A stretch of DNA of 64,000 bases, from positions 1,860,001 to 1,924,000 of the forward strand of contig NZ_CP088296.1 in NCBI RefSeq assembly GCF_024666595.1. Direction: 5' to 3'. The notes beneath the pieces are model-generated. The model had not been told where the DNA came from and ran no database searches. It saw only the letters and a list, made by a program, of their open reading frames with translations. Shown here piece after piece: positions 1 to 7,140 of the stretch (position 1 is its first letter; the number at the start of each line of letters is the position of its first letter). This DNA is from Sphingomonas sp. J315 (GTDB taxonomy: Bacteria; Pseudomonadota; Alphaproteobacteria; Sphingomonadales; Sphingomonadaceae). The translations under genes and the position numbers were made by a program.

Positions 1-338
1 TCCGCGATCACCGCCGCGCTGTAGAGATCGTGGCGCTTGCCCGACAGCATCTTGAGGTGCCGCTCGGCATCGGCGCGATCGACCGGCTTGTCGACCAACG
101 TCCCGTCCTCGATCGCCACCACCGAATCCCCGCCCAGCACCAATGTCCCCGGCACACGCTGGCTGACCTTGAGCGCCTTCATCTCGGCCAGCGCATCGGC
201 CAAGTCGCGCGGCGCGACTTTTCCAAGGCTCGCCTTGACCGCATCCTCATCGACATGCGCTGGCAGCGCCTCGTGCGCCACGCCCGCCGCCGCAAGCATC
301 GCGCGCCGCGACGCGCTGGTCGAAGCCAGCACGATCAT
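1..338 (-). CDS. maf: Maf-family nucleotide pyrophosphatase, N-terminal part (cut by window edge)
   Basis: The reverse strand encodes the first ~112 residues of a Maf/YhdE-type protein that runs off the left edge. It opens MIVLASTSASRRAML, the family's N-terminal S-x-S-x-RR nucleotide-binding signature, followed by LVLGGDSVVAIEDG and LVDKPVD, which match the conserved core. Maf proteins hydrolyse non-canonical or canonical nucleoside triphosphates to monophosphates in the cytoplasm; substrate choice cannot be told from this fragment. The ATG at 338 overlaps the stop of ppsR (ATGA), so the two are probably cotranscribed leftward, away from the presumed origin. Confidence 0.9.
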   Translation of the reverse strand, partial: MIVLASTSASRRAMLAAAGVAHEALPAHVDEDAVKASLGKVAPRDLADALAEMKALKVSQRVPGTLVLGGDSVVAIEDGTLVDKPVDRADAERHLKMLSGKRHDLYSAAVIA

Positions 339-1156
339 GGCCGCGCCTCCGCGTTGACGCGCTCATTGGCCATGGTAATGATCGCCGCCGCTGTCTCCTC
401 GATCGACCGGCGCGTCACGTCGATCACCGGCCAGCCATTGTCGGCGAACATGCGCCGGGCATAGGCGACCTCCTTCTGCACCGCTTCCTGCTCGATATAG
501 CTGGTCTCATCCTGCTGGTTGAGCGCGAGCAGCCGGTTGCGCCGCACCTGGATCAGCCGCTCGGGGCTGGTGGTCAGCCCGACCACCATCGGGTTCTTCA
601 ATCGATAGAGCAGGTCGGGCGGCGGCGATTGCGGCACGATCGGGATGTTTGCGACCTTGAACCCGCGATTGGCGAGGTAGATCGACGTCGGCGTCTTCGA
701 CGTGCGCGACACGCCCGCCAGCACGATGTCCGCCTCCTCCCAATTCTCCCAATTCACCCCATCGTCATGCGCGATGGTGAACTGGATCGCGTCCACGCGC
801 GCGAAATAGGCGGCGTCCAGCATATGCTGCCGCCCCGGCCGCGCCTTCATCTCCTGTCCCAGCAGGTTGGACAACGCATGATTGACCGGATCGAGCGGTG
901 CGACCGCTGGCAAGCCGATCGCGCGGCACCGCGTCTCGAGCTGGCGGCGGATCTCCGGATTGACCAGCGTGAAGATCACCAGCCCCGGATTCTGCGCGAT
1001 TTCGGCGAGGATGCGCTCGAGATGCGTTTCGCTGCGCACCATCGGCCAGAAATGGCGCAACACCTCGACATCGTCGAACTGCGCCAGCGCCGCCTTGGCG
1101 ATATTCTCCAGCGTCTCGCCGGTGGAATCGGAGAGAAGGTGCAGGTGGAGTTTCAA
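335..1156 (-). CDS. ppsR: PpsR-type kinase/pyrophosphorylase (DUF299), regulator of PPDK or PEP synthase
   Basis: This 273-residue protein matches the bifunctional serine/threonine kinase and pyrophosphorylase family that inactivates and reactivates pyruvate phosphate dikinase or PEP synthase. The sequence begins LHLHLLSDSTGETLE, typical of the family. The P-loop-like motif GVSRTSKTPTS lies at residues 148-158, and the length is normal. The gene transcribes leftward and overlaps maf by four bases. Its target is not in the window, so which enzyme it controls is open. Its position beside the hemE-side origin matches the conserved alphaproteobacterial origin neighbourhood. Confidence 0.93.
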   Translation of the reverse strand: MKLHLHLLSDSTGETLENIAKAALAQFDDVEVLRHFWPMVRSETHLERILAEIAQNPGLVIFTLVNPEIRRQLETRCRAIGLPAVAPLDPVNHALSNLLGQEMKARPGRQHMLDAAYFARVDAIQFTIAHDDGVNWENWEEADIVLAGVSRTSKTPTSIYLANRGFKVANIPIVPQSPPPDLLYRLKNPMVVGLTTSPERLIQVRRNRLLALNQQDETSYIEQEAVQKEVAYARRMFADNGWPVIDVTRRSIEETAAAIITMANERVNAEARP

Positions 1157-1161
1157 AGATT

Positions 1162-1258
1162 CCCCTCCCGCTTGCGGGAGGGGCTAGGGAGGGCGTGTCC
1201 ACTCCGGAAACATCCAAAAACAGGCCCTCCCCCGACCCCTCCCGCAAGCGGGAGGGGG
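1162..1258. repeat. Inverted pair of GC-rich palindromic repeat elements next to the origin
   Basis: Two copies of a 22-bp palindrome with core CTCCCGCTTGCGGGAG lie at 1162-1183 and 1236-1257 in opposite orientation. Each is followed by a related GGGGAGGG tail, so the block can fold into one larger hairpin. A third copy is at 12658-12679. They sit just after the start of ppsR, between it and the DnaA boxes. Confidence 0.85.
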
Positions 1259-1284
1259 AGAAAAACGCCTAGTCTGGACGGATC

Positions 1285-1293
1285 TGTGGAAAA
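1285..1293 (-). promoter_or_regulatory. DnaA box (TTTTCCACA)
   Basis: The plus strand reads TGTGGAAAA, so the minus strand reads TTTTCCACA, which fits the relaxed consensus TTWTNCACA. It lies in the ppsR-hemE gap, 115 bases from a perfect box. Confidence 0.65.
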
Positions 1294-1407
1294 CATGGGG
1301 GAAATCGCTAGCGCAACGCGCAACACCCGCCAAGCGTGGGAGTCGGTCCACGCTCCGGATCATTCGTCCACAACCGCGCCCACAGCCAGGCGATCCGCCA
1401 CACAGGC

Positions 1408-1416
1408 TGTGGATAA
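1408..1416 (-). promoter_or_regulatory. DnaA box, perfect consensus (TTATCCACA)
   Basis: The plus strand reads TGTGGATAA, the exact reverse complement of the strong DnaA box TTATCCACA. It lies 11 bases before the cluster of GANTC methylation sites. Confidence 0.8.
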
Positions 1417-1581
1417 CGGGGACGACTGAATCGAATCGCGGCGGAATCGCGGGAGTCCGCCCGGTCAATCTGTTGGCAGAATGGGGACGAACGCCTAAGC
1501 CCCGGCATCCACGCACCAACGTACAACTACATCCTACTTAGATTCTTCTTCTTATTTTTGTTGAGAGAGACGGACGGTCCT

Positions 1582-2607
1582 GTGACTCCGAAGAAACTGC
1601 TCCGAGTGCTGTCAGGCGAGCGCGTCGATGCACCGCCGATGTGGCTCATGCGTCAGGCGGGCCGATACCTTCCCGAGTATCGCGCGCTCCGGGCCGAAAA
1701 GGGCGGGTTTCTCGAACTGGTCAACGACAGCGACGCCGCGGCGGAGATCACGCTCCAGCCGATCCGCCGCTTCGGCTTCGACGGCGCGATCCTGTTTTCC
1801 GACATTCTCGTCGTACCGCATGCGCTCGGCCAGGATCTGTGGTTCGAGGCGGGGGAGGGGCCGCGCCTTGCCCCCAGGCTGGTCGATCATGCGCTGGAAA
1901 GCCTCACAGCGGCCCCACAGCGGCTCGACCCGGTCTATGGCACTGTGCGCCGCGTCGCCGCCGCCTTGCCGCCTGAGGTGACGTTTCTGGGCTTTGCAGG
2001 AAGTCCGTGGACCAACGCGACCTACATGGTCGCAGGACAAGGCAGTCGCGACCAGAGCGAGACGCGCCGCATGGCCTATGCCGATCCCGGTGCATTCCAG
2101 GCGATCATCGACGCGATCGTCGCAATGTCGATCGACTATCTGGCGAAGCAGATCGAGGCTGGGGTCGAGGCGGTGCAGCTGTTCGACAGCTGGGCCGGGT
2201 CGCTCAGCCCCGCGCAATTCGAACGCTGGGTGATCGCCCCCAACGCCGCGATCGTCGCGGGCCTGCGCGCGCGTTGCCCGGATGCCCAGATCATCGGATT
2301 CCCCAAGGGTGCGGGCGGCAAGCTCGCCGCTTACGCCCGCGAAACCGGCGTGGACGCGATTGGCCTCGACGAGACGGTCGATCCGGTCTGGGCGCATCGC
2401 GAACTCCCCGCGGGAATGCCGGTTCAGGGCAATCTCGATCCGCTCGCGCTGATCGCCGGCGGTGAGGAATTGCGGGCCGCCGCCACCCGCGTGGTTGATG
2501 CCCTGCGCGACCGCCCCCATATCTTCAATCTGGGCCACGGCATTCAACAGGATACGCCGATTGCCCATGTCGAACAGCTGATCGGCATCGTCAGGGGGAC
2601 GCGTTGA
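1582..2607 (+). CDS. hemE: Uroporphyrinogen decarboxylase
   Basis: This cytoplasmic enzyme removes four carboxylates from uroporphyrinogen III to give coproporphyrinogen III in heme synthesis. The family signature MRQAGRYLPEYR occurs near residues 23-34, and the second conserved stretch GFAGSPWT is present. I choose GTG at 1582 (341 residues) because a purine-rich GAGAGAGACGGA lies just upstream and family members start at TPKK. An in-frame TTG at 1558 would add eight unlikely residues. The stop overlaps the hemJ start (TGATG), giving a two-gene heme unit. The 5' end abuts the presumed origin, as in Caulobacter. Confidence 0.96.
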   Translation: MTPKKLLRVLSGERVDAPPMWLMRQAGRYLPEYRALRAEKGGFLELVNDSDAAAEITLQPIRRFGFDGAILFSDILVVPHALGQDLWFEAGEGPRLAPRLVDHALESLTAAPQRLDPVYGTVRRVAAALPPEVTFLGFAGSPWTNATYMVAGQGSRDQSETRRMAYADPGAFQAIIDAIVAMSIDYLAKQIEAGVEAVQLFDSWAGSLSPAQFERWVIAPNAAIVAGLRARCPDAQIIGFPKGAGGKLAAYARETGVDAIGLDETVDPVWAHRELPAGMPVQGNLDPLALIAGGEELRAAATRVVDALRDRPHIFNLGHGIQQDTPIAHVEQLIGIVRGTR

Positions 2608-3062
2608 TGACCGGATTTCTCGGCAATGCCTGGCTGTGGGCCAAGGCCGCGCACGTCATCTTCGTGATCTTCTGGATGGCCGGCTTGTTCATCCTCCCGC
2701 GCTATCTGGTCCATCATCAGGAGGCGCTGGCCGACCCGGTCCAGGCCAAGGCGTGGAAAGAGCGTGAGGCAAAGCTGCGCCGCGTGATCCTCACCCCGTC
2801 GCTGGTCATCGTCTGGCTGCTCGGCATCGCCCTCGCGATCAATCTCGGCCTGTTCGAAGGCGGCGCGGGTCTGGGCTGGCTCCATGCCAAGCTGCTGCTC
2901 GTCCTGCTGCTCTCGGGCTATCATGGCTGGGCGGTCGGCTATTCGAAGAAGCTCGCGACGGGGCAGGGGTCGCTGACCTCCAAACAGCTGCGCCTCGCCA
3001 ACGAAATGCCCGCGATCTTCGTCGCGCTGATCGTCATCCTGGCGGTGGTCCGCCCGTTCTGA
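2607..3062 (+). CDS. hemJ: Protoporphyrinogen IX oxidase HemJ (membrane)
   Basis: This 151-residue, four-helix membrane protein matches the HemJ/CopD-like family that oxidises protoporphyrinogen IX in bacteria lacking HemG and HemY. It opens with an amphipathic segment and AAHVIFVIFWMAGLF, then LPRYLVHHQEA, VILTPSLVIVWLLG, WLHAKLLLVLLLSGYHGW and LANEMPAIFVALIVILAVVRPF. These carry the conserved His, Arg and Lys positions of the family. The ATG at 2607 overlaps the hemE stop by one base, so translation is probably coupled. HemE and HemJ act two steps apart in heme synthesis. Confidence 0.92.
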   Translation: MTGFLGNAWLWAKAAHVIFVIFWMAGLFILPRYLVHHQEALADPVQAKAWKEREAKLRRVILTPSLVIVWLLGIALAINLGLFEGGAGLGWLHAKLLLVLLLSGYHGWAVGYSKKLATGQGSLTSKQLRLANEMPAIFVALIVILAVVRPF

Positions 3063-3363
3063 TCGCGCGTCCAATATGCTTGTAATGTTGGATTTTCTTT
3101 GTTCTCCTCGGCGCGCATCCCCGGATGCCGCTCTTTGACCGATTGAACCTGTTATCTGTAGGCGCGATCCCGCTGCGTCATTGTCGCGCGGCGGTCGATA
3201 GCTGTCGCGGTGCGGCCTGTTTCTGTCGCATCAGGCGCGCGCATGTGGTGACTCGAAGTCCCGCACGTGTCGCGCCGGTGTCGCGTCGCGGTTGCTTTCC
3301 CGACCCGAACCGGTCGCAAACCCGTCCCGTTCGCCGCAAACCCGTGTGTTTCTGTCAGTCTGT

Positions 3364-3381
3364 CAGGCTGATGTCAGCCTG
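3364..3381. promoter_or_regulatory. Perfect 8+8 inverted repeat upstream of rho
   Basis: CAGGCTGA-TG-TCAGCCTG is a perfect inverted repeat with a two-base centre. It lies six bases before a possible -35 box. The tight centre suits a dimeric DNA-binding protein better than an RNA hairpin. No regulator is known. Confidence 0.4.
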
Positions 3382-3386
3382 ATCGC

Positions 3387-3415
3387 TTGACTTGCCACAG
3401 GGCGAATCCTAATCC
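3387..3415 (+). promoter_or_regulatory. Possible housekeeping promoter for rho
   Basis: TTGACT at 3387-3392 is followed after 17 bases by TAATCC at 3410-3415. The -35 is good and the -10 is weak. It would leave a leader of about 115 bases before the rho start codon. Confidence 0.35.
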
Positions 3416-3535
3416 GCTGGGGTCGCGTCGCCGTCCTGGCGGCGGCCCGGCGTCCCTCCTTTTTTCCTCAAGCCATCGCGACCTGCGCGTCCAAACGCCC
3501 GAAAACCCATAGCGATCGCCAGACGGACTTCTCCC

Positions 3536-4792
3536 ATGCACTTGAAAGATTTGAAGAAAACCGCGCCCGCCGAACTGGTGTCGATGGCCGAGGAACTTGG
3601 TGTCGAAAGCGCGTCGACGCTGCGCAAGCAGGATTTGATGTTCGCGATCCTCAAGGCCCAGGCCGAGAATGGCGAACTGATCATGGGCGAGGGCACGATC
3701 GAGGTGCTTCAGGACGGCTTCGGCTTTCTGCGCAGCCCCCAGTCCAACTATCTCGCTGGTCCCGACGACATCTATGTCTCGCCCAATCAGGTCCGCAAAT
3801 TCGGCCTGCGCACGGGCGACACCGTCGAAGGTGAAATTCGCGCCCCCAAGGATGGCGAGCGCTATTTTGCGCTGACCAAGCTGGTCAGTGTCAATTTCGA
3901 CGATCCCGACGCCGTCCGCCACCGCGTCAATTTCGACAACCTGACCCCGCTTTACCCGGATCAGAAGCTCACGCTCGACCCCGCCGATCCGACCCAGAAG
4001 GATAAGTCGGCGCGGGTCATCGACATCGTGTCGCCCCAGGGCAAGGGCCAGCGCACGCTGATCGTCGCACCGCCGCGCGTCGGCAAGACGGTGATGCTGC
4101 AGAACATCGCCAAGGCGATCACCGACAACCATCCCGAGGTGTTCCTGCTCGTCCTGCTGATCGACGAGCGACCCGAGGAAGTCACCGACATGCAGCGCAG
4201 CGTGAAGGGCGAGGTGGTCAGCTCGACCTTCGATGAACCCGCCACGCGCCATGTCCAGGTCGCCGAAATGGTGATCGAAAAGGCCAAGCGCTTGGTCGAA
4301 CACAAGAAGGATGTCGTCATCCTGCTCGATTCGATCACCCGCCTCGGCCGCGCCTACAACACCGTCGTGCCCAGCTCGGGCAAGGTGCTGACCGGCGGTG
4401 TCGACGCCAATGCGCTCCAGCGGCCCAAGCGCTTCTTCGGCGCCGCGCGCAACATCGAGGAGGGCGGGTCGCTTTCGATCATCGCGACCGCGCTGATCGA
4501 CACCGGCAGCCGCATGGACGAGGTGATCTTCGAAGAGTTCAAGGGCACCGGCAACTCCGAAATCGTGCTCGACCGCAAGGTCGCGGACAAGCGCATCTTC
4601 CCGGCGCTCGACGTCGGCAAGAGCGGCACGCGCAAGGAAGAGCTGCTGCTCGACAAGCCGACGCTGTCGAAGATGTGGGTGCTGCGCCGCATCCTCATGC
4701 AGATGGGCACCACCGATGCGATGGAGTTCCTGCTCGACAAGATGAAGGATTCGAAGACCAACGAAGACTTCTTCGACAGCATGAATCAGTGA
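3536..4792 (+). CDS. rho: Transcription termination factor Rho
   Basis: Rho is a hexameric RNA-dependent ATPase/translocase that ends transcription. The 418-residue protein has the N-terminal helical domain ([20 protein letters not shown]) and the RNA-binding fold with GFGFLR at 61-66. The P-loop APPRVGKT is at 178-185, the Walker B region [10 protein letters not shown] follows, and [20 protein letters not shown] carries Q- and R-loop residues. Length and motifs are normal and no insertion domain is present. It has its own 0.47 kb leader and is followed by two hairpins before the TerC-family gene. Confidence 0.98.
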   Translation: MHLKDLKKTAPAELVSMAEELGVESASTLRKQDLMFAILKAQAENGELIMGEGTIEVLQDGFGFLRSPQSNYLAGPDDIYVSPNQVRKFGLRTGDTVEGEIRAPKDGERYFALTKLVSVNFDDPDAVRHRVNFDNLTPLYPDQKLTLDPADPTQKDKSARVIDIVSPQGKGQRTLIVAPPRVGKTVMLQNIAKAITDNHPEVFLLVLLIDERPEEVTDMQRSVKGEVVSSTFDEPATRHVQVAEMVIEKAKRLVEHKKDVVILLDSITRLGRAYNTVVPSSGKVLTGGVDANALQRPKRFFGAARNIEEGGSLSIIATALIDTGSRMDEVIFEEFKGTGNSEIVLDRKVADKRIFPALDVGKSGTRKEELLLDKPTLSKMWVLRRILMQMGTTDAMEFLLDKMKDSKTNEDFFDSMNQ

Positions 4793-4857
4793 CCAAGGCG
4801 GCCTGATTTAGCGCTGCTAGATCAGGACTCGTCGAAGCGTCCGAACGGCTCGTTCGA

Positions 4858-4880
4858 CGTCATGGGCTTTGCCCATGACG
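4858..4880 (+). terminator. 10-bp hairpin downstream of rho
   Basis: CGTCATGGGC-TTT-GCCCATGACG is a perfect 10-bp stem with a TTT loop, 65 bases after the rho stop. A weaker stem lies at 4802-4826 (CCTGAT...ATCAGG). Neither is followed by a T run, so this may be a 3'-end-stabilising structure or an operator for the next gene instead of an intrinsic terminator. Confidence 0.4.
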
Positions 4881-4936
4881 GACCCGCGATGTTTGATTAT
4901 GCGTTGCGCTGTGCAGACCAATAAGAAGGGGAACCC

Positions 4937-5617
4937 ATGACCGAAATCTGGGGTCATATCGTCAACGACTTTGCCGGCCTGTTCTCAGGCAGCGGGTCAG
5001 CCTGGCTGGCGTTCGGGCAGGTAATCCTGATCGACATCGTGCTGGCGGGCGACAATGCGATCGTCATCGGCGCGCTTGCGGCGGGTCTTCCCGCGGATCA
5101 GCGCAAGAAGGTGATCCTGATCGGCATCATCGCGGCATTGGTGCTGCGCATCGCGTTCGCGCTGGTCGTGACTCAGCTGATGGCGATCATCGGACTGATC
5201 TTCGCTGGCGGCGTGCTGCTGCTGTGGGTGGCGTGGAAGATGTACCGCGAAATCGGCCATGGTGCCGGTGAAAGCGCCGGCTCGCCCGAAATTGCGGGTG
5301 ACGAGCATTCGGGCCTGAAGCCGGCGAAGAGCTTTGCGGGTGCCGCCTGGGCTGTCGCAGTCGCCGACGTGTCGATGAGCCTCGACAACGTGCTGGCCGT
5401 TGCCGGCGCGGCGCGCGACCATCCCGGTATCCTGATGGTCGGCCTGGTTATCGCGGTGGCACTGATGGGCGTCGCGGCGAACGTCATCGCCAAGTACATC
5501 GAACGCTATCGCTGGATCGCTTGGGTCGGTCTGCTGGTGATCGTCTATGTCGCCGGGTCGATGATCTACACCGGGATCACCGACCAGGATGTCGGCATCC
5601 TTCAGCTGTTCCGCTAA
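4937..5617 (+). CDS. TerC/YjbE-family integral membrane protein (probable metal exporter)
   Basis: This 226-residue multi-spanning protein belongs to the TerC family, members of which export Mn2+ or protect against metal and tellurite stress. The two signature acidic helices are visible: LIDIVLAGDNAIVIGALAAG (31-50) and AVADVSMSLDNVLAVAGAA (141-159). Each carries Asp-Asn pairs expected to bind metal in the membrane. A good ribosome site (AAGAAGGGGAA) precedes the ATG. A strong bidirectional terminator follows. Whether the substrate is Mn2+ cannot be decided; no mntP-type riboswitch was recognised upstream. Confidence 0.88.
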   Translation: MTEIWGHIVNDFAGLFSGSGSAWLAFGQVILIDIVLAGDNAIVIGALAAGLPADQRKKVILIGIIAALVLRIAFALVVTQLMAIIGLIFAGGVLLLWVAWKMYREIGHGAGESAGSPEIAGDEHSGLKPAKSFAGAAWAVAVADVSMSLDNVLAVAGAARDHPGILMVGLVIAVALMGVAANVIAKYIERYRWIAWVGLLVIVYVAGSMIYTGITDQDVGILQLFR

Positions 5618-5636
5618 GGGTCTGATCCCACAACAG

Positions 5637-5673
5637 AAAAGGGGCGGTGTCCGTTACGACGCCGCCCCTTTTT
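5637..5673. terminator. Bidirectional intrinsic terminator
   Basis: A-rich bases (5636-5640) precede an 11-bp stem (5641-5651 with 5658-5668, one G-U) and a run of five T follows. The symmetry lets it stop both the TerC-family gene and the convergent hydrolase that ends at 5678. Confidence 0.88.
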
Positions 5674-5677
5674 CGTG

Positions 5678-6370
5678 TCAGCCGATATGCTCGGCGAAGA
5701 ACGCTTCGGTCCGGCTGTCGGCCAGCCGCGCCGCCGTATCCGACCGCCTGTTGCCCATCTCGGTGGCAAAGCCGTGGTCCTCGCCCGGATAGTCGTGCAG
5801 AGTCACCTTGGGGTGGCCGTCCAGCCCGTCATGCATCGCCTTCTGCACCGGGGCGGGGACGAATCCGTCCTCGCCGGCGATGTGCAGCATCAGCGGATTG
5901 GCGATGGCATGTTTTTCGCCGAGCAGCCCGTCCACGCCCACCGCATAATAGCCGACGCTGGCATCGCTATCGGTGCGCGCCGCGGCCATGAAGGCGAGGC
6001 GTCCGCCCAGGCAATAGCCAGTAACCCCGACCTTGCCGCCGCTTGCGGCGCGCGCTGCGCGGATTGTCGCCTCGATATCCGCGACGCCCTTGTCCTGGTC
6101 GAACTTGCCCATCCAGCCGAGCGCTTCCTGAAATTCCGACTCGATATCGGGGTCGAGCTGGATGCCGGGCCTCAGCCGCCAGAACAGGTCGGGCGCGAAC
6201 GCCATATAGCCGAGTGACGCAAAATGATCGCACTTGCGCCGGATGCCTTCGTTGACGCCAAAGATTTCCTGAATCACCACGATTGCGCCGCGCGGTGCGC
6301 CTTCGGGGTCGGCGCGATAAGCGGCAAAGCTTCCGCTGCCGTCGATTGCCTGGATGTCGGTGCTCGCCAT
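5678..6370 (-). CDS. Dienelactone hydrolase family protein
   Basis: This 230-residue cytoplasmic alpha/beta hydrolase of the DLH family has all expected catalytic residues. They are the nucleophile Cys120 in GYCLGG, Asp168 in AGEDGF and His199 in GEDHGF, plus the QEIFG element with Glu36 that activates the cysteine. Family members open dienelactones in chlorocatechol degradation, but many are general carboxylesterases. No aromatic-degradation genes are nearby, so the substrate is unknown. It converges on the TerC-family gene and starts 16 bases after the end of ogt in the leftward direction, so the two may be cotranscribed. Confidence 0.93.
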   Translation of the reverse strand: MASTDIQAIDGSGSFAAYRADPEGAPRGAIVVIQEIFGVNEGIRRKCDHFASLGYMAFAPDLFWRLRPGIQLDPDIESEFQEALGWMGKFDQDKGVADIEATIRAARAASGGKVGVTGYCLGGRLAFMAAARTDSDASVGYYAVGVDGLLGEKHAIANPLMLHIAGEDGFVPAPVQKAMHDGLDGHPKVTLHDYPGEDHGFATEMGNRRSDTAARLADSRTEAFFAEHIG

Positions 6371-6386
6371 GAAACTCTCCTTCGGG

Positions 6387-6851
6387 TCAGGCGTGGCGCT
6401 GCTCGTGGTCGAGCAGCCATTTCTTGGTCGCGGGGCCGTCGCCCGCCGAATAGCTCCCCAGCGCGCCGCCCGCGGCGGTCACCCTGTGGCACGGGATGAT
6501 GACGGGCAGGGAATTGCGCGCGCACAGTTGCCCGATCGCACGCGGCCCGGAATCGAGTCGCCGGGCCAGCTCGCCGTAGCTCGCGGTCTCGCCATAGGGA
6601 AGGGCGACCAAGCCGTCGCGAAGCACCTGGCCGCGCGCCGAAGCGATCATGGGAAGGGGGAGGTCGAAGCTCTTGAGTTCGCCCGCAAAATAGGCGCGCA
6701 GCTGTTCGGCCGCGGCACGGACAGCTGCATATCTCCCGTCCGCAACCGGTTCCGCGACACCCAGCGTCACGCGCAGTACCGTTTCTTCGTCGCCTTCGAT
6801 CCGGATCGGGCCGATGGGCGTTGCGATCAGGGCATGGTCGCGCGCATACAT
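6387..6851 (-). CDS. ogt: Methylated-DNA--[protein]-cysteine S-methyltransferase
   Basis: This 154-residue suicide repair protein transfers the O6-alkyl group of guanine to its own cysteine. The active-site motif IIPCHRV places the acceptor Cys at 121. The helix-turn-helix region (LPYGETASYGELARRL) and the C-terminal GSYSAGDGPATKKWLLDHE also match the family. I take ATG at 6851, which gives the usual length; a longer open frame upstream adds 40 atypical residues. It is divergent from the DUF6489 gene at 6901, leaving a 49-base shared promoter gap. Confidence 0.92.
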   Translation of the reverse strand: MYARDHALIATPIGPIRIEGDEETVLRVTLGVAEPVADGRYAAVRAAAEQLRAYFAGELKSFDLPLPMIASARGQVLRDGLVALPYGETASYGELARRLDSGPRAIGQLCARNSLPVIIPCHRVTAAGGALGSYSAGDGPATKKWLLDHEQRHA

Positions 6852-6900
6852 GGGGCGAGCGTAGGGCAGGGGATGCTTCGGGCTCAAGTGGAGAAGACAC

Positions 6901-7140
6901 ATGAAGATCAATGTCGAGGTCGACTGCACCCCCGAAGAGGCGCGTCGCGCGATGGGCCTGCCCGATTTCACCCCGGTGCACGACCGCTACATCCAGATGA
7001 TGCTCGATTCGATCGAGAAGGGCGGGATCAATCCCGAGATGATCGAGTCGATGATGAAGAGCTGGACCCCGATGGGTGAGGCCGGGATGAATTTCTGGCG
7101 CGGCATGTTCGATATGGGCAAGCGCAGCGGCAGCGAGTGA
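6901..7140 (+). CDS. DUF6489-type small protein
   Basis: This 79-residue cytoplasmic protein starts KINVEVDCTPEEARRAMGLPDF. It resembles a short conserved protein that sphingomonads carry immediately before mnmE, now labelled DUF6489. It is rich in Met (MMLDSIEKGG, MIESMMKSW, MGEAGMNFW) and probably helical, with no membrane segment. A ribosome site (GGAGAAG) precedes the ATG. Its TGA overlaps the GTG start of mnmE, so translation is likely coupled. Function is unknown; the constant position before mnmE suggests a link to tRNA modification or to expression of this block. Confidence 0.8.
   Translation: MKINVEVDCTPEEARRAMGLPDFTPVHDRYIQMMLDSIEKGGINPEMIESMMKSWTPMGEAGMNFWRGMFDMGKRSGSE

Larger units (their letters stand above)
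1280..1581. other. oriC: Probable chromosomal replication origin (oriC)
   Basis: The gap between divergent ppsR and hemE has a perfect DnaA box (TTATCCACA on the minus strand, 1408-1416) and a second consensus-compatible box (TTTTCCACA, minus, 1285-1293). There is also a weaker TCGTCCACA at 1364-1372. Four GANTC sites lie within 1428-1457, with further sites at 1340 and 1541. An AT-rich tract at about 1524-1562 directly before hemE could serve as the unwinding element. In Caulobacter and Rickettsia the origin lies beside hemE, and parABS is correctly placed here 7-9 kb away. No CtrA-type TTAA-N7-TTAA site was seen. This is inference from motifs and gene order. Confidence 0.75.
3063..3535 (+). 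other. Long untranslated leader region before rho
   Basis: No convincing gene lies in these 473 bases; the only open frame (3125-3382) has Arg/Cys-rich, non-protein-like composition. The stretch holds a direct repeat (CGCAAACCCGT at 3315-3325 and 3335-3345), a perfect 8-bp palindrome at 3364-3381 and a possible promoter at 3387-3415. It also has a C-rich tract with a T6 run near 3460. Rho leaders are often long because Rho limits its own expression by premature termination, which would fit. Confidence 0.4.

Noticed and set aside
3125..3382. An 85-codon frame in the rho leader
   Set aside because: Arg/Cys-rich, lacks a ribosome site and overlaps the palindrome; not protein-like.
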